Part shown: one piece after another, positions 26,915 to 35,669 of the stretch
Layout of the letters: each line of letters starts with the position of its first letter
Numbering within the stretch: the first letter of the stretch is position 1
NCBI GenBank assembly: GCA_041890515.1
Contig: JASDWX010000122.1
Span: forward strand, 48,729-112,728
DNA from: Colwellia_A sp041890515
Lineage (GTDB): Bacteria; Pseudomonadota; Gammaproteobacteria; Enterobacterales; Alteromonadaceae
Direction: 5' to 3'
DNA length: 64,000 bases
The notes under the pieces: generated by a model
The model's database searches: none
What the model saw: the letters and a program-made list of their open reading frames with translations, nothing else
Told to the model about the DNA's origin: nothing
Position numbers and translations under genes: made by a program

Positions 26915-28117
26915 TTATTTTTTCAGCTTTTGATAAACGGGTAAGTATTGCTTTGCCGTATTGAGCCAATTGCGATCATTTTGTACATAAAGCAACCCAG
27001 CCTCACTCACTTTCGACAATAACTCGTTATCATCAATTGTGCTTATGATTTTGTTTGCTAATGCTTGTGCATCGTCAGCAGGGAATAAAAAGCCCGTGCT
27101 ACCATCAACAATGAGTTCTCGATGACCGCCAATGTCTGAAGCGATAACAGGTTTAAATTGTGCCATCGACTCTAAAGGTTTTAATGGGGTAACGAGTTCA
27201 GTTAAACGAATACTTTCACGAGGGAACACCATTACATCTGCCAAACTATAATAACGACTGACTTGATCAAATGGTACACGACCAACAAATGTAACCCATT
27301 CATTAAGATTAGCGTCGTTGACTTGCTGTTGTAAATTTTCAAATTCATTCCCAGCACCCACTAACAACAAATGAATATCGTCACGAGTTTTAGTAATCGT
27401 TTTCATTGCTTCTATTGCGTAAGACAAACCTTCATATTTAAAAAAGGTGCCTACAAAAGCAACCACTTTCTTACCTGACAAATGAAACGATTGTTCTAAT
27501 TCAGCGTCACGCTGATAGGAAGGTTTAAAATTATTAATATCGACAGCATTTGGGGTAACAAAAAGTTTACTTTCTGGTATGCCACGTTTAATAATATCTG
27601 TTTTTAATCCTTGGCAAATACAGCTAATCGCATCAACTTTTTCAAAAGCACTTTGCTCTATCGCTTTTATCGTACGGTATTTAAAGCTACCTTCTGTGGT
27701 TTTTCCCGTATCAACTGCAGCGTCTTCCCATAAAGCTCGAACTTCATAAGTCACTGGAATATTATATTTCTTTCCAACTTTAACCGCAGCTAAAGCATTG
27801 AACATAGGAGAATGAGTTTGAATAACATCAGGTTTATCGGCTAAAACCGCTTTTTCAATACGCTTAGCTAAATGATTAATGTGCAATAGATAATTAATAA
27901 AAGGGATTTTTGTTAAAAAAGATGTCGATTTCTCGGTGCGCTGATAAAGCACACCATCGACATCTTCTTCTAATGCTTCAAAATCTTGGTAACGCTGACT
28001 TGTCAGTTGATTAGTGGTAATACCCACTTCTCGTTGATGGCGAATAATTGCGTCAGAACGCAAAGAATAGCCACTTATATTTGGCCTAGAATATTCCAAC
28101 ACATGTAAAACTTTCAA
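26915..28117 (-). CDS. Exosortase A-associated family 4 glycosyltransferase (Daro_2409-like)
   Basis: The protein has 400 residues and the N-terminus KVLHVLEYSRPNISGYSLRS, typical of the XrtA-associated GT4 group: HVL-D/E-x-S-x-P...SGY-x-x-R. The donor lobe shows VAFVGTFFKYEGLSYAI, LLVGAGNEFENL and FPRESIRLTELVTPLKPLESM. The conserved E-x7-E segment is altered to ELVTPLKPLE, as is usual in this group. It probably adds an early sugar of the repeat unit, because it lies next to the priming transferase (48 nt away) in the transcription order. Substrates are unknown. Confidence 0.88.
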   Translation of the reverse strand: MKVLHVLEYSRPNISGYSLRSDAIIRHQREVGITTNQLTSQRYQDFEALEEDVDGVLYQRTEKSTSFLTKIPFINYLLHINHLAKRIEKAVLADKPDVIQTHSPMFNALAAVKVGKKYNIPVTYEVRALWEDAAVDTGKTTEGSFKYRTIKAIEQSAFEKVDAISCICQGLKTDIIKRGIPESKLFVTPNAVDINNFKPSYQRDAELEQSFHLSGKKVVAFVGTFFKYEGLSYAIEAMKTITKTRDDIHLLLVGAGNEFENLQQQVNDANLNEWVTFVGRVPFDQVSRYYSLADVMVFPRESIRLTELVTPLKPLESMAQFKPVIASDIGGHRELIVDGSTGFLFPADDAQALANKIISTIDDNELLSKVSEAGLLYVQNDRNWLNTAKQYLPVYQKLKK

Positions 28118-28165
28118 CTCAACGTCCTTCTCTTGCTAATTTCAACAGATAAAAATAAAGTGTTT

Positions 28166-29569
28166 TTAACGGCCTTTACCAAACAAAACAATTTCAACCG
28201 TTCTAATCAAAATCAATAAATCTAACATAAAACTACGGTGCTTAATGTAATACAAATCGTATTTAAGCTTCTCTAAGGAGTCTTCTTCCGTTGAACCATA
28301 TGGATATTTCAGCTGTGCCCAACCCGTTAAACCCGGCTTAACATTGTGGCGTTCATTGTAATAAGGTAAATTTTTAATCAGCTGTTGCACAAATTCAGGG
28401 CGCTCTGGGCGCGGGCCAACAAAGCCCATATCGCCACGAAGTACATTTAAAATTTGTGGTAATTCATCAACACGGTATTTACGAATGAATTTGCCTATGG
28501 TTGTTGTACGGTCGTCATTTTCAGAAGCCATTTGTGCACCATTTTTCTCTGCATCGATGCGCATACTTCTGAATTTATAAATGTTAAAAGCTTGTCCATC
28601 AAGACCAACGCGTTCTTGTAGATAAAATATCGGTGCTTTCATGCCTTCATCTAGCTTAATTAACATTGCCGTAATTAACATCACCGGCCATGTAAGCAAA
28701 ATTAAAACAAGGGCAATGCCCGCATTAAATACCCAATCTAAGGTGTTGCGAAGATGGTTACCTGATGCAAACCCATTTGAATATATTACCCAGCTTGGGT
28801 AAATAAGGTTTACCGCTATTTGACCCGTTTCACGTTCTATAAAATCAAGTATTTCGGTAATTTCTACGCCACGAATTTTGCAAGCAAATAATTCGTCAAC
28901 GGGTAAATTATCTCGACGTTCATCACTAGCAACAACAATTTCGTCAATGCCATGTTCTAAAGCATAGTTAACCAGAGAGCCGTCGAGGTCAATGCGGTTC
29001 TCATTAACAATACCCGTTTCAGTATCTCCGGGCATAATAACGAAACCATGCATATAAAAGCCTTGCCTATCAACATCACGACGCATACGTTTTTCGATAA
29101 TAGACGCTCGGTCACCAGCGCCAAGCACTAAAACGACACGTTTACTAAAACCAAAAAAGTCAATTTGAAGCGTAAAATATCGAAAGGCACTGGCGATGAT
29201 AAGACTAAATAAAGCAGCAAGCGCAAGTAATTCTATCTTTAATGCATGTTGTCCATATAAAGGGTTGATTAATGTAACAATGAAAAAACCAATCGCAACA
29301 GAAACAAGTAAACGCCTTAGCACACCCCGATAGTTTTCACGAAGTTTAGAGTTATATAAGCCGAGCGCTAACGAAGACAACTGCACAACAAGCGCAAAGA
29401 CGACGGCACAAATCGCCAGTAAATTGGTGGGAATATCTTGAGGTGCAACAAATAAGAATAGACTATTTAAATAGACGGTTAATAATAATGATCCCGCAAA
29501 AAAAATCAATTCAATAAGCACTAAAGATTTACTACCCGAAGATAGATCTTTGAATTTTGGGCTAGACAT
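28166..29569 (-). CDS. XrtA-system polyprenyl-phosphate sugar-1-phosphate transferase (initiating enzyme)
   Basis: I start this gene at ATG 29569 (467 residues). The reading frame extends upstream to a TTG at 29635, but that segment has no ribosome site. The N-terminal half has about four membrane helices and a Rossmann-like domain (KRVVLVLGAGDRA). The C-terminal half is a bacterial sugar transferase: WPVMLITAMLIKLDEG, FYLQERVGLDGQAFNIYKFRSM, KYRVDELPQILNVLRGDMGFVGPRPERPEF and KPGLTGWAQLKY. This matches the EpsB-type enzymes of XrtA loci. It would transfer a sugar-1-phosphate from a UDP-sugar to undecaprenyl phosphate, starting each repeat unit. It is the first gene of the long minus-strand block, divergent from the export operon. 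Confidence 0.92.
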   Translation of the reverse strand: MSSPKFKDLSSGSKSLVLIELIFFAGSLLLTVYLNSLFLFVAPQDIPTNLLAICAVVFALVVQLSSLALGLYNSKLRENYRGVLRRLLVSVAIGFFIVTLINPLYGQHALKIELLALAALFSLIIASAFRYFTLQIDFFGFSKRVVLVLGAGDRASIIEKRMRRDVDRQGFYMHGFVIMPGDTETGIVNENRIDLDGSLVNYALEHGIDEIVVASDERRDNLPVDELFACKIRGVEITEILDFIERETGQIAVNLIYPSWVIYSNGFASGNHLRNTLDWVFNAGIALVLILLTWPVMLITAMLIKLDEGMKAPIFYLQERVGLDGQAFNIYKFRSMRIDAEKNGAQMASENDDRTTTIGKFIRKYRVDELPQILNVLRGDMGFVGPRPERPEFVQQLIKNLPYYNERHNVKPGLTGWAQLKYPYGSTEEDSLEKLKYDLYYIKHRSFMLDLLILIRTVEIVLFGKGR

Positions 29570-29712
29570 ACTAAATAAATATTCCCTATTTTTGCGTTTA
29601 ACAATATAACAGTTTATTACACGTTGATTATGCAAGAAAAAACGTTCGTGATTCCTCTAAACATTTGATCATAGAATAGTAACAAAAATTAATAATATTT
29701 TACACCTATTAA

Positions 29713-29726
29713 ATGTTGTGCAACAT
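29713..29726. promoter_or_regulatory. Inverted repeat between divergent exopolysaccharide operons
   Basis: ATGTTG and CAACAT flank a 2-nt centre (TG), giving a 14-bp near-palindrome. It lies about 75 nt before the export lipoprotein gene and about 145 nt before the initiating transferase start on the other strand. Its placement between divergent operons suggests an operator, but no regulator can be named. A TACAAT box at 29741-29746 could be a -10 element for the rightward genes. Confidence 0.3.
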
Positions 29727-29799
29727 ATGTAAAAATCACATACAATCTGGTAACTTAGTATTATTATTATAAATTCGATGTATAAAAAAGGTTAGAACC

Positions 29800-30435
29800 A
29801 TGGAAAAAAATACGTTCCGTAAACTAAAAACAGTAATTCTACTATCTTTCGCTTATGTAATTGCAGGGTGTAGTACCCTAACATTACCACCAGCAACCGT
29901 TCACCAATCTACCACTGTTGATGTAACCACTTATAAATACCTCATTGGTGCAGGTGACGTTGTAAATATTTTTGTTTGGCGAAATCCAGAGGTTTCAGGG
30001 ACATTCGTCGTTCGCCCTGATGGCATGATAACCACCTCTTTAGTGGAAGATATACCCGTATCGGGTAAAACACCAACTGAACTGGCGCGTACCATTGAAG
30101 AAATTTTAGCCACTTATTTAAGAGAACCTGTGGTTACGGTAACGGTTAATAATTTTGTTGGGCCATTTAGTGAACAAATTCGTGTTATAGGGGAAGCTTC
30201 ACAACCTAAATCTATCAACTACATTCAGCAGATGACTTTACTTGATGTTATGATTCAAGTGGGTGGATTAACAGAGTTTGCCGATGGTAATGACGCAGTA
30301 TTAGTGCGTGTTGAAAATGGCAAACAAAAACAATACGAAATTTATATTGAAGATTTAATTAAAAATGGTGAAATAGGTGCAAACGTAGATGTTTTACCCG
30401 GGGATATTATTGTTATCCCAGAAACGTGGTTTTAA
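29800..30435 (+). CDS. Polysaccharide export outer-membrane lipoprotein (Wza-like, XrtA type)
   Basis: The protein has 211 residues, with a lipoprotein signal and Cys24 (YVIAGCS). A Poly_export domain follows (YLIGAGDVVNIFVWRNPEVSG, FVVRPDGMITTSLVEDIPVSG), then one SLBB-type beta-grasp segment (QIRVIGEASQPKSINYIQQMT) and a final DVLPGDIIVIPETWF. This short form is the usual exporter of XrtA loci, which carry fewer SLBB repeats than Wza. It should form the periplasmic/outer-membrane part of the export channel. AAGG lies about 10 nt upstream of the ATG. It is the first gene of the export operon, followed by the chain-length determinant 59 nt later. Confidence 0.93.
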   Translation: MEKNTFRKLKTVILLSFAYVIAGCSTLTLPPATVHQSTTVDVTTYKYLIGAGDVVNIFVWRNPEVSGTFVVRPDGMITTSLVEDIPVSGKTPTELARTIEEILATYLREPVVTVTVNNFVGPFSEQIRVIGEASQPKSINYIQQMTLLDVMIQVGGLTEFADGNDAVLVRVENGKQKQYEIYIEDLIKNGEIGANVDVLPGDIIVIPETWF

Positions 30436-30494
30436 CATTTAACCTTTAACATTAATAAATTATTTGATTAATTCCCCAGTTTTAGAGGTCAGGA

Positions 30495-32093
30495 ATGCAA
30501 GAAGCACTTGAACAAATTTTAGATTATTTAAAAGGTATTTGGATAAAACGACGTTATCTTATGATAGCGACTTGGCTTATTTGCCCTTTAGGTTGGTTAG
30601 TGGTTTCACAACTGCAAGACACTTATGAATCAGAAGCACGTGTATTTGCCGATACCCAGTCCATTCTAAGCCCTTTGCTTAAGGGAATGACCGTTGAATT
30701 GAACCCAGACTTGCAAATTCGTCAAATGGTTTCCACTTTACTGAGCCGCCCGAACTTAGAACGTATTGCCAGAATGACCGACCTAGATGTTCAAGCGAAT
30801 ACACCACAAGAATTTGATAATTTAATTAAACGTTTAAAAGAAGATATTTCCATTAAAAAAACAGGTGGAAGAAGGGAAAACATTTTTAATATAAAATTTA
30901 CAGACAAAAACCCAACAATGGCACGTGACGTTGTACAAGCGGTATTAACTGTTTTTATTGAAAATACTCGGGGTGATAATCGTAAAGATTCTGATTCTGC
31001 TCAAAAATTTATTGATAACCAAATTAATGAATACGAAAACCGTTTATTAAAAGCAGAAGCGCGTTTAACGAATTTCAAACAAAAATACAGTGATGTACTT
31101 CCCGACCAATACGGCGGATATTACAACAAACTTAATAATGCAAAAGAACAATTAAAAACAATCGAACTTATTTTGTTGGAAACTAAAACACAATTAGCCG
31201 CTTCAAAAGCTAAGCTAAACCAACCCACGTCATCCAATGCTTCTCAACAAAGTAATATTGTTGATTCAAACAGTATAAAAACAACCTATGATGATCGCAT
31301 TGCAGAACTTGAAGGGCAATTAGACGGATTACGCCTGAGGTATACAGAGCAGCACCCGGATGTGAAAGAAGTGCAGCGACGTCTTGACCATTTATCGAAA
31401 AAAAGAGAGGGTGAAATTGAGCAGTACTTATCAAGCAGTAATGATGACAGTAATGACTATGCGCCAATCAGCCAAAACCCGGTAATTCAAGAAATTCAAA
31501 TTCAAGTTAACCAACTTGAAGGTCAAGTAGCCTCTATGGAAGTAAGAGCTAATAACTATAGAAATACTGTTAAAGCACTTGAAAACAAGATTCATACCCT
31601 GCCTGAAATTGAAGCAGAATTAGTTGCCCTTGACCGGGGATACGAAATCACCCAAAAGCAATACGAAACCTTACTTGATCGCAGAGAAAAGGCACAAATA
31701 GGTCAATCAGCAGATGAAACAACAAGTAATATAAATTTTAAAGTCATTGACCCCCCTAGAGCCCCTCTTAAACCAGCAGGCCCTAAGCGATTTTTATTCT
31801 ATGGGGTTGTCACCTTTTTAGGTGTCGGGGTAGGGTTAGGACTTTCTTTTTTATTCAGTCAAATTAATCCGGTTGTTACTTCAAGCAGCCAAGTCGCTCG
31901 CGCAACGGGCATTCCTATTTTTGGTATCGTTTCCGCTACTGAAAATATCGGCTTGCAAAGCAAAGATAAACGCAAAACAATGCTCTTTATTTTATCTAAT
32001 AGTTTATTGATTTTAATCTTGTGCTCTTTTATAGCTTACTCGCTATTTCCAGAGGCAATACAAGCGCCAATACACAGGATTTTTAATTTATGA
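30495..32093 (+). CDS. XrtA-system polysaccharide chain-length determinant (Wzz/GumC-like)
   Basis: The protein has 532 residues. Two membrane helices (about 22-40 and 505-525) bracket a long periplasmic coiled-coil domain. Another hydrophobic stretch (FLFYGVVTFLGVGVGLGLSFLF) follows the Pro-rich segment DPPRAPLKPAGPKR, a Wzz-family signature. The Wzz motif near the start is RRYLMIATWLICPLGWLVV. RLRYTEQHPDVKEVQRRLDHL in the coiled coil is typical of the GumC-like co-polymerases in XrtA loci. It sets chain length and links the inner-membrane polymerase to the exporter. AGAGGTCAGGA provides a ribosome site. Its last codons overlap the start of the kinase gene by 4 nt (ATGA). Confidence 0.92.
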   Translation: MQEALEQILDYLKGIWIKRRYLMIATWLICPLGWLVVSQLQDTYESEARVFADTQSILSPLLKGMTVELNPDLQIRQMVSTLLSRPNLERIARMTDLDVQANTPQEFDNLIKRLKEDISIKKTGGRRENIFNIKFTDKNPTMARDVVQAVLTVFIENTRGDNRKDSDSAQKFIDNQINEYENRLLKAEARLTNFKQKYSDVLPDQYGGYYNKLNNAKEQLKTIELILLETKTQLAASKAKLNQPTSSNASQQSNIVDSNSIKTTYDDRIAELEGQLDGLRLRYTEQHPDVKEVQRRLDHLSKKREGEIEQYLSSSNDDSNDYAPISQNPVIQEIQIQVNQLEGQVASMEVRANNYRNTVKALENKIHTLPEIEAELVALDRGYEITQKQYETLLDRREKAQIGQSADETTSNINFKVIDPPRAPLKPAGPKRFLFYGVVTFLGVGVGLGLSFLFSQINPVVTSSSQVARATGIPIFGIVSATENIGLQSKDKRKTMLFILSNSLLILILCSFIAYSLFPEAIQAPIHRIFNL

Positions 32094-32962
32094 GTACAAT
32101 AGAAAAAGCGCTCGCAAAGCAAAAAATTGCTCAACAAGAAAATAAAGCTTTGGTTGATGCTTCCCCTACACCTGAAGTTACTAACACAGTCACTGAAACG
32201 GGTAAAAATGCGGTGAATCCCACAAGTAACGATATTTTACAACTCGATAAAAAAGACCTCGAAAGTCGTGGGTTTTTAATCGATAACGGTACAAGAAAAA
32301 GTATTAAAGATGAGTTTAGACAAATTAAACGTAAACTTTTAAACAATGCATTTGGGCCTGGCTCTAAAACGCTTCATAATAGTAATCTGATTATGGTGAG
32401 TAGCTCTAAGCCCAATGAAGGTAAAACCTTCATTTCAATTAATCTCGCCTTAAGTATCGCATTAGAACAAGATAAAACAGTACTGTTAATTGATGCAGAT
32501 GTTTTACGACCAAGTATAAATAGAGAATTAGGCATTGGAGAAGTCCCAGGCTTAATTGAATATCTACTCGGTGAAAAACACGATATATCTGAAGTGATGT
32601 ACAGTACAAATATCGATAAGCTTAAGATAATTCCTTCGGGGGAGCCACATCATCTTTCAAATGAATTACTCGCAAGCGATCGCATGGCGTCTTTTGCAGA
32701 AGAATTAGCAGCACGGTATCCCGATCGTATCGTAATATTTGATTGCCCTCCTTTAGTTGGCGTAACAGAAACCTTAGTATTAGCAAATTTAATGGGGCAA
32801 GCAGTCGTTGTAGTTGAAGAATCGAAAACACTTTTAGCCGATATTCAAAAAGCGACAGAAAACCTCAATGAAGATTTAGCACTCGGTTTGGTGTTAAATA
32901 AGGCAATCAGATCTCACAAGGATATGTATGGCTATTATGGTTATGGATACGGCAGTAAATAA
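32090..32962 (+). CDS. XrtA-associated tyrosine autokinase (BY-kinase)
   Basis: The protein has 290 residues. A linker of about 60 residues precedes the kinase domain, with Walker A SSKPNEGKT (105-113), Walker A' VLLIDADVLRPS (131-142) and a Walker B region RIVIFDCPPL. The C-terminus is Tyr-rich (DMYGYYGYGYGSK) and is the likely autophosphorylation cluster. It is the cytoplasmic partner of the chain-length protein, which supplies the membrane activator domain. Together they cycle phosphorylation to control polymerisation and export, as known for Wzc/CpsCD systems. The start overlaps the preceding stop (ATGA), so translation is coupled. The coding sequence for the Tyr cluster overlaps the next gene. 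Confidence 0.93.
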   Translation: MSTIEKALAKQKIAQQENKALVDASPTPEVTNTVTETGKNAVNPTSNDILQLDKKDLESRGFLIDNGTRKSIKDEFRQIKRKLLNNAFGPGSKTLHNSNLIMVSSSKPNEGKTFISINLALSIALEQDKTVLLIDADVLRPSINRELGIGEVPGLIEYLLGEKHDISEVMYSTNIDKLKIIPSGEPHHLSNELLASDRMASFAEELAARYPDRIVIFDCPPLVGVTETLVLANLMGQAVVVVEESKTLLADIQKATENLNEDLALGLVLNKAIRSHKDMYGYYGYGYGSK

Positions 32963-34526
32963 GAAAAAATTGGCTGTAGCACTGATTGCCGTTTTATCTG
33001 CAAATACCTCTGCAGGAGAATGGGAGTTTACACCACAGTTAATTATTGATGAGACATATTCAGATAATGTGACGTTAGCGATTGATGACCAAACGTCAAG
33101 TCTAGTGAGTCAAACGGGACTTTCGTTAAGTACTTTATTTTCATCAAAAAAATTAGAATTTTCTCTCAATTCTCGTAGTGTATATGCAATGTACAGTCAT
33201 GATCACGATACCGATGATGACTTTCACACCGTAGACAGTACTTTTCGTTTAAAGCTAGCACCTAACGGCCTTGCTTTAACGGGTAGTGCTGCCATATCAA
33301 ACCAATCAAGAAACAATGCTCGCAACGCTTTAGCTGATATTGTTTCGGGTGATACCGTAAGAGTAGAAACATATAATGCTGGCATAGAATACGTCATTGA
33401 TAATAGCGCTTTTCTTATAAATTCTCGTGTGCAATATCTAACAACCCAATCACAAGATGGCCTAGGTGAACGAGAAGGATACAATGCCAACTTTCAAAGT
33501 AAGAATGGTACCTCTGCGCGTCATATTTATTGGGATTTGTCGGTAAATTCAGCAGACTATACAAATAGAGGTATAGATGGCAAGCTTTTTAAAGGAGAGG
33601 TAAAGTTAGGATTAATTACCGATTACAAAATTACGCCGTTTTTGCGTTATTATGATGAAACAAACGAAGGAGATCTTACCGATAATAGTTCATCGTTAGA
33701 ATCTGACTCTTATGGTGGCGGATTACGTTGGCTAATAAGCCCGAGATTACTCATAGACCTTTCTTACAATACCCCTACAGGTACTCAATTAGATTTAGAG
33801 GGTAATGAACAGGAAGATTATACCGCTGCCACTATAAAATGGCAGCCTAGCCAAAGAACACAGTTAAAAATTGATTACGGGCAACGCTTTTATGGCGAAA
33901 GTTATGGGTTTGACTTTACCCATAAAAATAAACGCTTAACTAATACCCTTTCATATGTTGAAGAAGTTAGGGCATTCACCCGCAATAATTATGAAACGGT
34001 TGCTTTAGGCAGCTTTTGGTGTCCACAAGGCGATGTGCCAGATGCTTCTACCTGTTTTATTAACAATAACGAGAATATCGATTTTGATGATTACCAACTC
34101 GTCAATTTAAATGATTTTATTTTACAGGAAGATTTTGCGCTATCATTAAACAAAGCCTTAAATTGGTCGTCGACATTACAACTTTCACGCACAACTTTTG
34201 ATTTAACAGTAACTAGTTCAATGCGTGAAAATTTAAATACCCGTACCGAAGATGAAAATCACCGTGCTTCATTTTCTATAACCCGCAAAGTTAGCGGCAA
34301 ATCAAATATCCAGCTTAAATTAGAATATAACGATGATCATAGGTCACTAAAGCAAATAAATGAACGACAAGATCGCTATCGTCGTTATAGTATTGAATAT
34401 GACAAATCGTTAAACAGTGAATTTACCGTCAAATTAGGTTTAACCCATCTTAATCGTAGTTCAACTACGCAATCGTTCAATTATGAGGAAGATAGAATCA
34501 CCCTCAAACTCAGTAAAGGTTTTTAA
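32928..34526 (+). CDS. XrtA-system outer-membrane beta-barrel protein
   Basis: The protein has 532 residues. ATG 32928 is supported by AAGGA 5 nt upstream, inside the kinase gene. An internal ATG at 32943 would give a tighter signal peptide. The signal (KKKLAVALIAVLSANTSAG) is followed by EWEFTPQLIIDETYSDNVTL, a hallmark of the XrtA/PEP-CTERM-associated outer-membrane family. The remainder alternates amphipathic strands with turns (LFSSKKLEFSLNSRSVYAMYS, SPRLLIDLSYNTPTGT) and ends in an aromatic ITLKLSKGF, the C-terminal barrel signal. It is proposed to form the outer-membrane pore or secretion partner for the polymer, since the XrtA-type exporter is short. The 35-nt overlap with the kinase gene is unusual. 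Confidence 0.88.
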   Translation: MAIMVMDTAVNKKKLAVALIAVLSANTSAGEWEFTPQLIIDETYSDNVTLAIDDQTSSLVSQTGLSLSTLFSSKKLEFSLNSRSVYAMYSHDHDTDDDFHTVDSTFRLKLAPNGLALTGSAAISNQSRNNARNALADIVSGDTVRVETYNAGIEYVIDNSAFLINSRVQYLTTQSQDGLGEREGYNANFQSKNGTSARHIYWDLSVNSADYTNRGIDGKLFKGEVKLGLITDYKITPFLRYYDETNEGDLTDNSSSLESDSYGGGLRWLISPRLLIDLSYNTPTGTQLDLEGNEQEDYTAATIKWQPSQRTQLKIDYGQRFYGESYGFDFTHKNKRLTNTLSYVEEVRAFTRNNYETVALGSFWCPQGDVPDASTCFINNNENIDFDDYQLVNLNDFILQEDFALSLNKALNWSSTLQLSRTTFDLTVTSSMRENLNTRTEDENHRASFSITRKVSGKSNIQLKLEYNDDHRSLKQINERQDRYRRYSIEYDKSLNSEFTVKLGLTHLNRSSTTQSFNYEEDRITLKLSKGF

Positions 34527-34531
34527 GCAGT

Positions 34532-35602
34532 ATGTACGAAAATTATTATGGTTTTAAAGAGCGCCCTTTTCAGTTAAGTCCAGATCCTCGTTTCTTTTTT
34601 GCATCAAGCAACCATCAAAGGGCGATGTCTTATTTACAATATGGCTTAGACCAAGGTGAAGGTTTTATTGTGGTTACCGGCCCTATAGGTACCGGTAAAA
34701 CAACCATAGCGCGTAACCTAATAAACAATATTGCTGACGATTCTATTATTGCTGCTCAACTGGTTACCACAAAACTTAATCCACAAGAATTGCTTGAATT
34801 GGTTGCTTCTGAATTCAAAATTTCAGTTCAAGGCAATAGCAAAGCTGAACTCTTAAAAGCTATTGAGCAATTTCTTATTGATTTAAACCGTCAAGGGAAA
34901 CGTGCTTTACTTATAGTTGATGAGGCTCAAAACCTACCCATTGAGACGGTTGAAGAACTTCGAATGCTATCTAACTTCCAACTTGACAATAAACCATTAA
35001 TACAAAGTTTTTTACTCGGACAAGAAGAGTTAAAAGACATTATTCAAGCGCCTAATATGGAACAATTTCGTCAGCGAATTATTGCTTCAGCCCATTTAAA
35101 GCCGTTAACAGCAGACGAAGTGAAAGAATACGTTAACCATCGATTACATCAAGCTGGCTGTAATAAAGCGTCACTTTTCTCTGACAATGGTTTACATATC
35201 ATTCATGAGAAAACCTTAGGTGTACCAAGAAAAATTAATATTTTTGTTGACCGTTTATTATTGTTTGGTTTTTTAGAAGAACTCACTTGTATTAATTCAG
35301 AGGCCATTCATGAAGTGGCGAAAGAAATGCAGGTCGAGCTAACCGGTTCTCTTCATAAAGCCCAATTAACCAGTAATGAACCCAGCCAAGCAAGTGCACA
35401 ACTTATTGTTAATTCAACAGAGAATGTTGAAAACATGAAAGAAATTTTAAGAGAAGTGGAAGAAATATTAGAATCTTCAATTAAAGAAAAAATAAAAATG
35501 GCCCGTTATGTCGATAAGCTCCTTAAACAAAAAAGCCGTTTATATGCAGAAGCTAATCTCGGTTTACATGACGATAAAGACACAAAAAAATCTCCTGAAT
35601 AA
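34532..35602 (+). CDS. XrtA-associated AAA ATPase (ExeA-like)
   Basis: The protein has 356 residues. The N-terminus YENYYGFKERPFQLSPDPRF is the signature of ExeA/GspA-type ATPases. Walker A is GPIGTGKTT (50-58), Walker B is LLIVDEAQNL, and RQRIIASAHLKPL supplies the sensor Arg region. The C-terminal 90 residues are charged and predicted coiled coil (ENMKEILREVEEILESSIKEKIKMARYVD). ATPases of this type sit in almost all XrtA loci; their job is unproven but is thought to aid assembly of the export machinery. It begins 6 nt after the barrel gene and ends the export operon before a strong terminator. Confidence 0.9.
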   Translation: MYENYYGFKERPFQLSPDPRFFFASSNHQRAMSYLQYGLDQGEGFIVVTGPIGTGKTTIARNLINNIADDSIIAAQLVTTKLNPQELLELVASEFKISVQGNSKAELLKAIEQFLIDLNRQGKRALLIVDEAQNLPIETVEELRMLSNFQLDNKPLIQSFLLGQEELKDIIQAPNMEQFRQRIIASAHLKPLTADEVKEYVNHRLHQAGCNKASLFSDNGLHIIHEKTLGVPRKINIFVDRLLLFGFLEELTCINSEAIHEVAKEMQVELTGSLHKAQLTSNEPSQASAQLIVNSTENVENMKEILREVEEILESSIKEKIKMARYVDKLLKQKSRLYAEANLGLHDDKDTKKSPE

Positions 35603-35620
35603 GCTCTAAATTTACACTAT

Positions 35621-35657
35621 ATTTATAAGGTTTTAGCCCGGGTAAAACCTTATAAAT
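35621..35657. terminator. Bidirectional terminator between the ATPase gene and prsR
   Basis: A perfect 15-bp stem (35621-35635 with 35643-35657) encloses a GCCCGGG loop, 18 nt after the ATPase stop and 12 nt after the prsR stop. The A/T-rich base of the stem (ATTTATAAGG...) replaces a separate U-tract, so it could stop transcription in both directions. Confidence 0.8.
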
Positions 35658-35669
35658 CCCTTCAATCCT

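Noticed and set aside
29640..29799. Sigma-54 promoter for the export or initiation operon
   Set aside because: No GG-N10-GC with supporting flanks was found on either strand in this gap.
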